Shown piece after piece: positions 48,317 to 55,651 of a DNA stretch of 64,000 bases. The stretch is from NCBI GenBank assembly GCA_900539145.1, contig UQAX01000001.1, forward strand, positions 50,273 through 114,272, in the 5' to 3' direction. Within the stretch, counting starts at the first letter, position 1. Each line of letters opens with the position of its first letter. A program made the translations under genes and the position numbers. The notes beneath the pieces are model-generated. The model was not told the origin of the DNA. It saw only the letters and a program-made list of their open reading frames with translations, and made no database searches. This DNA comes from an uncultured Blautia sp. (GTDB taxonomy: Bacteria > Bacillota > Clostridia > Lachnospirales > Lachnospiraceae).

Positions 48317-49538
48317 CGTTTCCGTATCTTTTCACTACCTGTTCTAAGCACCACGGGAAATCAATTTTCTTCTTCCCCTCTGCTGTCAAAATATCTTCCT
48401 TATACCAGACTTCTCCATCTATCTCGTAATGTAATTCTCCTATTTTTTCTCCTTTTTTTACAGGAGCAGTCAGTTTCTTTTTCCCATGATAGGTAACCTC
48501 TATCTGCTCTCCTTCTTTTAACAGGATTTTTTTCTCCTCTCCCTTTTCCCGAAAAAGAGAAATATTAGCATTTTTATCCAGCTTTTTGTTTCTGGCATTT
48601 TCCACGGGAATTTCTTTGGGACATTTTGAAAATTCTATTTCATCAAAGGAATGAAGGGAATACTCATTTAAACCATATTCCATCAATTTTCTGGTATCTG
48701 ACCACTTATATCCTTTATTATTTGGCCAGCCACAGCCCAAAAGGGCTACAATTAGGGTTTTCCCGTCTCTTTGCAGCGCTCCCACATAGCAATACCCCGC
48801 CTGTGCCGTAAATCCTGTTTTTCCGCTGATTGCCCCTTCCATCATAGACAAAAAAGCGTTGTGATTTTGGCAGCTAAACTCCCGCTTTCCGTCTGCATCG
48901 GAAAAGCGGTAAGATGGTGTCTGGGTAATTTTCAAAAACTCTTCCCTTGCAGGGGATAAACAAACACAGTACCGCATAATCTGCGCTAAATTTTCGGCAG
49001 TTGTTTCATGAACCTTTTCTTCTCCCTCTCGTTCTTCCTTTGCATCCAGCCCATTGGGAGTAATAAACCAAGTGTCTTCACAGCCGATTTCCCTTGCTTT
49101 TTCATTCATCTTTTCTGCAAAGCCTTCTACGCTTCCTCCCACATGCTCTGCCAAAATTACTGCAGAGTCATTATGGCTTTCCAGCATCAGAGAATACAAC
49201 AAATCCTTCACATAAAACTTCTCTCCCACCGAAGCTCCTAAATGTACCTTTGGCATCCTCGCCGCTTTCTCTGAAGCTTCTGCAATCTCCTCCAAACAGC
49301 CGCTTTCTAAAGTTAAAATGCAGGTCATAATCTTTGTGGTGCTCGCCATAGGACGTTTTTCCTCTCCGTTTTTCTCATACAGCACACGTCCTGACTCTCC
49401 GTCAATCAAAGCCGCAGAAAGCGCATATAAATTCTCCGGCTCGTCCCCCTTTCCTGCTGCTAAAACGGGAAATGCAGACATACTTATGTAAAAAGCAAGA
49501 AAAAGAGACAAGATTTTTTTCCATTTATTTTTCTTCAT
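48303..49538 (-). CDS. D-alanyl-D-alanine carboxypeptidase (DacF/PBP5 family), copy 1
   Basis: Serine DD-carboxypeptidase that trims peptidoglycan stem peptides outside the cell. 411 residues with an N-terminal signal peptide (about 1-28, KKNKWKKILSLFLAFYIS), SxxK motif STTK (66-69), SxN motif SHN (121-123) and KTG (240-242, SGKTGFT), then a C-terminal beta domain. It follows a terminator after scpB and precedes the arginase-fold operon. A second copy lies at 51855. B. subtilis DacF acts in the forespore; whether this copy does is not shown. Confidence 0.92.
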   Translation of the reverse strand: MKKNKWKKILSLFLAFYISMSAFPVLAAGKGDEPENLYALSAALIDGESGRVLYEKNGEEKRPMASTTKIMTCILTLESGCLEEIAEASEKAARMPKVHLGASVGEKFYVKDLLYSLMLESHNDSAVILAEHVGGSVEGFAEKMNEKAREIGCEDTWFITPNGLDAKEEREGEEKVHETTAENLAQIMRYCVCLSPAREEFLKITQTPSYRFSDADGKREFSCQNHNAFLSMMEGAISGKTGFTAQAGYCYVGALQRDGKTLIVALLGCGWPNNKGYKWSDTRKLMEYGLNEYSLHSFDEIEFSKCPKEIPVENARNKKLDKNANISLFREKGEEKKILLKEGEQIEVTYHGKKKLTAPVKKGEKIGELHYEIDGEVWYKEDILTAEGKKKIDFPWCLEQVVKRYGNVEKN

Positions 49539-49572
49539 TCTGATTTCTCCTTTTTACAATATATGTAGATAT

Positions 49573-49600
49573 TAAAAAAAGATACCAAAAAGGTATCTCT
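49573..49600 (-). terminator. scpAB terminator
   Basis: Minus-strand GAGATACC-TTTTT-GGTATC followed by TTTTTTTAA, overlapping the scpB stop by 2 bases. Confidence 0.85.
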
Positions 49601-50168
49601 ATAAATTAAGCTGTAATTGAATTTCTTCTTCTGCCTCTGCTTTAAAATCTTCCATTTGAACAGGGTCAATCTCCGGCAGCTCATCCAGCCCCTGCACATC
49701 AAAATTGCGGAGAAATTCCTCCGTAGTGCCAAGTAAAATCGGTCTTCCCGGAGCATCCAAGCGCCCTACCTCCTGCACCAGTCCATATTCCATAAGCTTT
49801 GCTATGGCATGGTCACATTTTACACCCCTGATTTTTTCTATTTCCAGCTTTGTAACAGGCTGTTTATAAGCAATGATGGAAAGAGTTTCCAGCATAACAT
49901 CGGAAAGCACAGCCTTTTTCGGCTGCAAAGCCATCTTTACCAGATAATCATAATACTCTTCCTTTGTACACATCTGATACGCATTTTCAAGCTCGATAAT
50001 TTTAATTCCACGGTCCTCTTCCTGATATTTCAGCATCATATTTCTGACAATTTTTCTTGTGGTCTCTATATCATGTCCAATGGTTTTTGCCAATGTACTT
50101 AATTCTACCGACTCTCCCATGGCAAACAACAGCGCTTCTATTGCGCCTTCTATTTTATTCAGTTCCAT
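49599..50168 (-). CDS. scpB: Chromosome segregation and condensation protein ScpB
   Basis: Kleisin-associated subunit of the SMC-ScpAB condensin. 189 residues with two winged-helix domains: EGAIEALLFAMGESVELSTLA (6-26) and the conserved second region ETLSIIAYKQPVTKLEIEKIRG near 95-116, then GRPILLGTTEEFLRNFD. Its first 14 bases overlap the end of scpA, a tight coupling standard for the pair. An smc gene is not in the window. Confidence 0.96.
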   Translation of the reverse strand: MELNKIEGAIEALLFAMGESVELSTLAKTIGHDIETTRKIVRNMMLKYQEEDRGIKIIELENAYQMCTKEEYYDYLVKMALQPKKAVLSDVMLETLSIIAYKQPVTKLEIEKIRGVKCDHAIAKLMEYGLVQEVGRLDAPGRPILLGTTEEFLRNFDVQGLDELPEIDPVQMEDFKAEAEEEIQLQLNL

Positions 50169-50922
50169 TTTTTTCTCTCTCCAAACAGGATTTAATCTCT
50201 ATTTCTGCAAAAATATGCTCCTGATAAATGGAAATCTTTCCCATTTTCATCAACTCCAGAATTGCCAGAAACGATACGATAATCTGTACTTTACTTGCCT
50301 GTCTTTCCAGCAAATCACGAAAATTAAATCTGGAATGTGTTCTGGCATATTCCTCAATTTCTTCCATTTTTTCAGGCAGACTTACTTCTTCTTTCTCAAT
50401 TTTACCGAATTTGCTTCGGATTGGGTCAACTTTATCCTCCTGACGGCGGATAACACTCTGAAAAATTTCATTGAGCTTTTCCAAGGTAAGTCCGTCCAAT
50501 AACTGACCGGTATCTACCGGCTCACGATAGGACAACACTTCTTTTGGTATGGTAGGAAGCTTGTATACTTTTTTTGATGCGGCTGCCATACGGTCTCGAA
50601 GCTCATAAGACATATATTTATACATCTTATATTCCAACAGCTGGCGCACCAATTCTTCTCTGGGGTCTTCTTCCTCCCCTTCCTCATTCACTTCTCTTGG
50701 CAGAAGCATTCTGCATTTAATGGAAATCAAGGTTGCAGCCATAACCATGAACTCACTCATAATGTTTAAATCTTCTCTCTCCATTGCACGAATGTAGTCC
50801 ATGTACTGCTCTGTAATCTCTACAATGGGAATATCATAAATATTTACTTTATTTTTCTCAATCAGATGCAGGAGCAAATCCAACGGACCTTCAAACACCT
50901 GAAGCTTTACAGGAATTCCCAT
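50155..50922 (-). CDS. scpA: Chromosome segregation and condensation protein ScpA
   Basis: Kleisin subunit bridging the SMC heads. 255 residues: N-terminal VFEGPLDLLLHLIEKNKVNI (9-28) and IVEITEQYMDYI, a flexible acidic middle (about 90-100), and a C-terminal winged helix with FLAILELMKMGKISIYQEHIF near 220-240. Overlaps scpB by 14 bases. It follows the phosphoesterase gene by 61 bases. Confidence 0.96.
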   Translation of the reverse strand: MGIPVKLQVFEGPLDLLLHLIEKNKVNIYDIPIVEITEQYMDYIRAMEREDLNIMSEFMVMAATLISIKCRMLLPREVNEEGEEEDPREELVRQLLEYKMYKYMSYELRDRMAAASKKVYKLPTIPKEVLSYREPVDTGQLLDGLTLEKLNEIFQSVIRRQEDKVDPIRSKFGKIEKEEVSLPEKMEEIEEYARTHSRFNFRDLLERQASKVQIIVSFLAILELMKMGKISIYQEHIFAEIEIKSCLEREKNGTE

Positions 50923-50983
50923 GTCTTCTACCTCTTTCTGCCTTTCTTTCCTCAGTCATTCTACACTATTTTCACAAAAAAGT

Positions 50984-51793
50984 CTACTTTTCAGAATTTT
51001 TCTTTGGACTGCACTCTACCATAATCAGCTCTCTGGGATTGAAAATACGCAGGGGAATGGTATGCTCTCCCAAACCTCCGCTGACTATCAGATGTCTGTC
51101 TCCTTCTTGAAAATGTCCCTTACAATACTTGGGAAAAATCCGAAAATCAGGGCTGATAACACCGCCTAAAAACGGAAGCTGCACCATTCCTCCGTGGTAA
51201 TGTCCGGAAAAAGTCACATCACTGCCCCATTCCAGATAGCTGTCTCCATATTTCGGTGTATGCGCCAGAAGTACCTGAAACTGATTTTTGGACGGTTTCC
51301 CTAAAAGTACTTCGATTTCCTCACTTTTCAGAAAATCTTTGCCTCCTTTTTTATAGTATTTATAAGGAGGCAAAAGACCGGAAATCAAAATTTTCTCTCC
51401 TCGCACTTCCAGCTCTCTTGTTTCATTTTCCAGAAATACAACGCCCAGCTTTCCCACTCTTTTTTCAAATCCCAGATAGCCCTCTCCATAAACCTCCGGT
51501 TTCCTTTTCATTCTCTGCTCATGATTGCCCAAAGCATAATAGACAGGAGCTATATGCACAGCTTCCTTTAAAAAAGCATAGGGTATCTGAAACGATGCCT
51601 TCTCTTTTCCCAGAACCAAATCACCGGCAATCAATATTGCATCCGGCGCCTGCTCCTTTAATTCTCCCAGAAGATTTTCATTCTCCTTCCCCAGCTCTAC
51701 ATTATGCAAATCACTGAGCACTGCCAAACGGATACTCTGTGTTTTTAATTTATCTGACTGTATTTTATAAAAAGTTGTTTTAAATGTTTTCAA
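50984..51793 (-). CDS. Metallophosphoesterase (YkuE/YaeI-like)
   Basis: 269 residues of the calcineurin-like fold. Metal motifs are LSDLHN (Asp28/His30 region), IAGDLV near 55-60, GNHEQR near 96-101, LLAHTPKY near 180 and GHYHGGM near 203-209. It probably hydrolyses phosphodiesters, possibly UDP-diacylglucosamine or related lipids as in YkuE/YaeI; the exact substrate is unknown. Start appears to be TTG with GAGG only about 4 bases upstream, which is tight. A strong promoter lies at 51830-51858. Confidence 0.85.
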   Translation of the reverse strand: MKTFKTTFYKIQSDKLKTQSIRLAVLSDLHNVELGKENENLLGELKEQAPDAILIAGDLVLGKEKASFQIPYAFLKEAVHIAPVYYALGNHEQRMKRKPEVYGEGYLGFEKRVGKLGVVFLENETRELEVRGEKILISGLLPPYKYYKKGGKDFLKSEEIEVLLGKPSKNQFQVLLAHTPKYGDSYLEWGSDVTFSGHYHGGMVQLPFLGGVISPDFRIFPKYCKGHFQEGDRHLIVSGGLGEHTIPLRIFNPRELIMVECSPKKNSEK

Positions 51794-51829
51794 TGTTCCT
51801 CACCCGATATTTTCTCTGTAACTCGGCTT

Positions 51830-51858
51830 ATTATAGTATAAACCATAAGCACTTTCAA
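51830..51858 (-). promoter_or_regulatory. Strong promoter of the metallophosphoesterase gene
   Basis: Minus-strand TTGAAA and TATAAT with a 17-base spacer; the -35 box overlaps the stop of the second carboxypeptidase gene. Transcription could continue into scpAB. Confidence 0.75.
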
Positions 51859-53036
51859 CCTATTTTCTTTAAAAAGCGCTCCCACACCTTCTTTACACAA
51901 TCGCTGTACTGTGCCTGCTTTGTTCCTTTGACACAGAGGATTTTCACACTTCCGATTTCTTTTCCGTCCAGATAATAATTGACAGCTCCTACGGTGTCTC
52001 CTTTTTTCACCGGAGCTTTTAAGTCCTTTTTCAGCTTTATTTTCTTTTCTATATTTTCAAAAGAAGCGCCCTCTGTATCTAAATAGCGAAATTCTTTTTC
52101 GTAAGCACATGGGACTTTTTCCAAAACACCGCCCTCCACCGGAATTTGAGGAAGCTTTTCCTTTTGCTCATCTACATACAGCTTACAGCTTCCAAAGCCT
52201 AAATTCAGCATAGCTGCCGCATCTTTAAAGCGAACCTTATAATCCGGCGCTGTCATCACCACACTGATTAAAGTAATACCCTCTCGCTTTGCCACTGCGG
52301 ATACACAATATTTTGCCACGCTGGTACTTCCTGTCTTTAAACCAACGCACCCGTCATAGCTTCGAATAAGCTTATTCGTATTAGTAAGACCAAATTCACT
52401 GCTGCCTTTTTGTGTCACATGCGTGATATTTTCCATCCACACAGAAGAATATTCCAAAATTTTCGGATAACGGGTAATCAGCTCTCTGGACATAATTGCC
52501 ACATCATGAGCGCTGGTATAATGATTATCCGACTCTGTAAGACCACAGCAGTCTTCAAAATTCGTATTCTCCATGCCCAATCCTTTTGCCCTTTCGTTCA
52601 TTCGCTTTACAAATTCTGCTTCACTTCCCGCAATGTGCTCTGCCATAGCTGCACTGGCATCATTACCGGAAGCAATGACAATACATTTAATCAGCGTTTC
52701 TACCGTCTGCTTTTCTCCTTCCTCCAAAAACACCTGCGAGCCGCCCATGGATTTGGCATAGGCACTGGTTACTACCTCGTCTTCCATATGTAGGTTTCCC
52801 TTTTCCAGCTCATCAAAAATTAAAATCAAGGTCATGATTTTCGTAATGCTGGCAGGCTTTACTCTGGTATCCATATCCTTTTCATAGATAATTTTTCCTG
52901 TGGACGCCTCCATCAGTACGCCATGAGGCGCTGTAATCAGCTCCTCATTTTCTGCTTTTACTGTAAGCGGCGTGAAAAATAAAGAACAAAAAAGCAGAAT
53001 ACCTACAATGATTTTTGCTGTTGCTCTGTAAATCAT
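51855..53036 (-). CDS. D-alanyl-D-alanine carboxypeptidase (DacF/PBP5 family), copy 2
   Basis: 393 residues, signal peptide about 1-28 (cleavage probably after VKA), SITK (63-66), SGN (123-125) and KTG (234-236), and a C-terminal PBP5-type beta domain. It is clearly a paralogue of copy 1 at 48303, sharing the three motifs and a similar TGKIIYEK segment, but diverged (for example SGN versus SHN). The start is at 53036, GGGAG 7 bases upstream. Monocistronic ahead of the phosphoesterase gene. Confidence 0.92.
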   Translation of the reverse strand: MIYRATAKIIVGILLFCSLFFTPLTVKAENEELITAPHGVLMEASTGKIIYEKDMDTRVKPASITKIMTLILIFDELEKGNLHMEDEVVTSAYAKSMGGSQVFLEEGEKQTVETLIKCIVIASGNDASAAMAEHIAGSEAEFVKRMNERAKGLGMENTNFEDCCGLTESDNHYTSAHDVAIMSRELITRYPKILEYSSVWMENITHVTQKGSSEFGLTNTNKLIRSYDGCVGLKTGSTSVAKYCVSAVAKREGITLISVVMTAPDYKVRFKDAAAMLNLGFGSCKLYVDEQKEKLPQIPVEGGVLEKVPCAYEKEFRYLDTEGASFENIEKKIKLKKDLKAPVKKGDTVGAVNYYLDGKEIGSVKILCVKGTKQAQYSDCVKKVWERFLKKIG

Positions 53037-53094
53037 ACACAAGCTCCCAAAATTCCTCTTATAGCATTGTAAGCAGGAAAAAAGGAAAATATGA

Positions 53095-53124
53095 CAAAAA
53101 GGAACTGCCTAATACGACAGTTCC
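53095..53124 (-). terminator. Terminator after the second PF06541 gene
   Basis: Minus-strand GGAACTG-TCGTATTAGG-CAGTTCC followed by TTTTTGTC. Ends the cls/PF06541 unit. Confidence 0.85.
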
Positions 53125-53130
53125 CTCTCT

Positions 53131-53700
53131 TTAAATATATTTCTGTATTTTCTCTTTTACAGCTGAAATGCTTTCCTTTTTTTGAAGATACATATTCCAA
53201 AGAAAATCAATTCCCAATAAAAACATCAAAATGCCTGCCAGCCATTTTCCCGTATGAACAGAATATCTGCTTACAATAAACTCCACTCCTTTGTGAAGGA
53301 ACAGAAACAGCCCTACGGTATAAAAGCCCCATGCAATGGTACTTTCCAGACAGAGAATACCTTTATAATTAAAGGGCTTATTGGAATAATCCCACCAGAC
53401 CTCTCCAAAGACCTTCATCATCAGCTTTGCAGTCAGGTATTCAAAAGCTGTGGGAACAAGACATCCGAAAAGATACAATAAATAAATATTGTCACAAACA
53501 GGTCTTAACAAGAAATATACAATCAATGCACCAAAACCGTAAATCGGACAGAAAGGTCCTCTTACAAAGCCTCTGTTTATCAGCTTCCTGTTACATATCG
53601 ACATATAGACAGACTCTACCAGCCATCCCAGCATGCTGTAAATCAAAAACCACTGAATAATATAATACAGTTCAATTCCGAAAAAATTCCTTGTCCACAT
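53131..53700 (-). CDS. PF06541 (CmpB-like) membrane protein, short paralogue
   Basis: 189 residues with five to six membrane helices. It shares with the protein at 25597 the positions GWLVE (GWLWE), NRGFVRGPFCPIYGFGAL, EYLTAKL, WWDYS and NYKGILCL, so the two are paralogues. It lacks the coiled-coil tail. It lies 29 bases after cls on the same strand, before a terminator, which links it to envelope lipid or wall functions. The usual label of ABC permease is not supported by neighbours or motifs. The conserved Glu, Arg, Cys and WWDYS residues could be a catalytic or binding site. Confidence 0.78.
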   Translation of the reverse strand: MWTRNFFGIELYYIIQWFLIYSMLGWLVESVYMSICNRKLINRGFVRGPFCPIYGFGALIVYFLLRPVCDNIYLLYLFGCLVPTAFEYLTAKLMMKVFGEVWWDYSNKPFNYKGILCLESTIAWGFYTVGLFLFLHKGVEFIVSRYSVHTGKWLAGILMFLLGIDFLWNMYLQKKESISAVKEKIQKYI

Positions 53701-53729
53701 AAAAACTCCTCCTCTCCTGTATTTTCACT

Positions 53730-55265
53730 CTAAAGCATAGGAGCAAACAAGCGCAGAATACTCTGTAAGCCTCTGCGAAATACATTCTGTTCTTTGCAGG
53801 TGTTTAGACTGACTTCCCTGCTGTTTCGGAAAGTGCTCAGCATATCTTCCTTCACCTGCCCTACTGCCTGACACTGATACATCCACGCAGCACATTCAAA
53901 ATGCAGATACAGACTGCGGTAATCCAGATTTATTGTACCGACCACCGCAATTTCATCATCACAGACAAAGCTTTTCGCATGAATAAAGCCCGGCGTATAT
54001 TCATAAATTCTCACACCTGCCTCCAAAAGCTGTCGGTAATAAGAGCGGGTTAATAAAAACACCAGCTTTTTGTCCGGTATTCCCGGTGTAATAATCCGTA
54101 CATCAATTCCCTTTTTCGATGCCAGACAAAGGGCTGTCATCATTTCATTGTCAATAATCAAATACGGCGTAGTAATATAAATATATTTTTTTGCCTGATT
54201 GATTACATTCAAATAGACATTTTCCCCTACAACCTCTCCATCCAAAGGAGAGTCTCCGTAAGGCTGTACAAAACCGTCATTTTCAAATTCCTCCGGATGG
54301 TACACGTAAGGTCCGTAAGCAGGCAAATGAGTTTTTGTTCTGGTAATCACAGACCACATCTGCAAAAACATTACCGTTAAATTCCATACACCTTCTCCGC
54401 AAAGGCGCACACCCGTATCCTTCCAATGACCGAAGCGCATCTGCTGGTTAATATATTCATCTGCCAGATTGATGCCTCCCGTATAGCCTGTGTGCCCGTC
54501 AATCACCAATATCTTTCGATGGTCTCGGTTGTTTAACACAATGTTTAAAATCGGTCTTATGGGATTAAAGGCAGCGCATTTAATTCCTTTTGCCTGAAGC
54601 TTCTTATAATAACGATACGGAAGTGTTGTCACACAGCCCATATCATCATAAATCAGCCTTACATCCACACCCTGCTTTACTTTTTCTTCGAGGATTTCCA
54701 AAATTTCATCCCACATTTTCCCTTCGTGTATAATAAAATACTCCAGAAAAATAAAATGCTCTGCTTTTTTCAAATCCTCCAGCATATCTACAAACATCTC
54801 ATCTCCTACCGGATAATACTTGGTAGTGGTGTTTCTATGAACCGGAAATCCGGCAAAATCTCTGATATACGCTGACTGGTTGGAAGCGCTCAGACTTTCC
54901 TTAGCCAAAGCCTTTCTCGTTCCCGCACTCTCTTTAAAATAGTTCTCAATCTCTTTTACTACTTCTTTTGACTCCTGTGTCATTTTCTTTGCCACACGGG
55001 ATTGTCCAAAAAGAAGATAAATAATTACGCCGAAAACAGGAACTGCCAATATCAGGATTGTCCACGCCAGCTTATAGGAGGGATTGATATCTTTATTTAC
55101 AATCCACAATACCATAAGAAGACTCAGCAGACTAATCAAATTCATAATATGACCGGAAAATGCTCCCAGCCCCCAAAGCATTGCAAAAATCCAGATTAAC
55201 TGCAAAAGAACCGCTACTACTGTAACAAAAATCCGATTGGATATTAAATCGATAATCTTTTTCAT
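53730..55265 (-). CDS. cls: Cardiolipin synthase (phospholipase D type)
   Basis: Membrane phospholipid enzyme that makes cardiolipin from phosphatidylglycerol, 511 residues. Two N-terminal membrane helices (about 10-70) precede two HKD motifs: HRKILVIDG near 257-265 and HAKSFVCDDE near 432-441, each with Lys and Asp spaced as HxKx4D. PLDc_N signature VFGVIIYLLFGQ is near 78. It precedes a PF06541 gene by 29 bases and follows the rpsU terminator. Substrate from the family; pgsA is elsewhere in the window at 59782. Confidence 0.95.
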   Translation of the reverse strand: MKKIIDLISNRIFVTVVAVLLQLIWIFAMLWGLGAFSGHIMNLISLLSLLMVLWIVNKDINPSYKLAWTILILAVPVFGVIIYLLFGQSRVAKKMTQESKEVVKEIENYFKESAGTRKALAKESLSASNQSAYIRDFAGFPVHRNTTTKYYPVGDEMFVDMLEDLKKAEHFIFLEYFIIHEGKMWDEILEILEEKVKQGVDVRLIYDDMGCVTTLPYRYYKKLQAKGIKCAAFNPIRPILNIVLNNRDHRKILVIDGHTGYTGGINLADEYINQQMRFGHWKDTGVRLCGEGVWNLTVMFLQMWSVITRTKTHLPAYGPYVYHPEEFENDGFVQPYGDSPLDGEVVGENVYLNVINQAKKYIYITTPYLIIDNEMMTALCLASKKGIDVRIITPGIPDKKLVFLLTRSYYRQLLEAGVRIYEYTPGFIHAKSFVCDDEIAVVGTINLDYRSLYLHFECAAWMYQCQAVGQVKEDMLSTFRNSREVSLNTCKEQNVFRRGLQSILRLFAPML

Positions 55266-55294
55266 AAAATTCCTTTTTCCCGTCTGTAATATGG

Positions 55295-55331
55295 TAAAAA
55301 AGCCTCTGGTAATTGTCCAGAGGCTTTTAAC
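55295..55331 (-). terminator. rpsU terminator
   Basis: Minus-strand AAAAGCCTCTGG and CCAGAGGCTTTT arms, loop ACAATTA, followed by TTTACCAT. It is also nearly symmetric. Confidence 0.85.
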
Positions 55332-55337
55332 TGCACA

Positions 55338-55514
55338 TTAATTATATTTACGTTTTCTAGCTGCTTCAGATTTTTTCTTACGACGAACACTTGGTTTTTC
55401 GTAATGCTCTCTTTTACGGATTTCCTGCTGAATACCTGCTTTTGCACAGCTACGCTTGAAACGACGTAAAGCGCTATCTAAAGTCTCGTTTTCTTTTACG
55501 ATTACATTTGACAT
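55338..55514 (-). CDS. rpsU: 30S ribosomal protein S21
   Basis: Small-subunit protein of 58 residues. Start MSNVIVKENETLDSALRRFK (1-20), then AGIQQEIRKREHYEKPS and a strongly basic tail RRKKKSEAARKRKYN. The start is the ATG at 55514, with AGGTG 7 bases upstream; a 24-codon upstream extension is not conserved in the family. Monocistronic with its own promoter, a leader hairpin and a terminator. S21 helps the 30S subunit base-pair with the ribosome site of mRNA. Confidence 0.97.
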   Translation of the reverse strand: MSNVIVKENETLDSALRRFKRSCAKAGIQQEIRKREHYEKPSVRRKKKSEAARKRKYN

Positions 55515-55546
55515 AAGCTCACACCTAACCTCCCTCCAGCTGTAAA

Positions 55547-55586
55547 TTGTGCATAATACAACTGTCTGGGTATTTTTATTGCACAA
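55547..55586 (-). promoter_or_regulatory. Leader hairpin of rpsU
   Basis: TTGTGCAATAA and TTATGCACAA arms (one bulged A) flank about 19 bases in the rpsU leader, upstream of the ribosome site. It may stabilise the mRNA or be an autoregulatory element of S21; neither is shown. Confidence 0.4.
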
Positions 55587-55591
55587 CTGAT

Positions 55592-55619
55592 ATTATATCA
55601 GATTTTTACAGTTCGTCAA
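55592..55619 (-). promoter_or_regulatory. Promoter of rpsU
   Basis: Minus-strand TTGACG and TATAAT with a 16-base spacer. The -10 region is embedded in the palindrome GATATAATATC. Confidence 0.75.
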
Positions 55620-55651
55620 CTGTTTTAAATAATTTTTCTTAAAAAGTTTCA

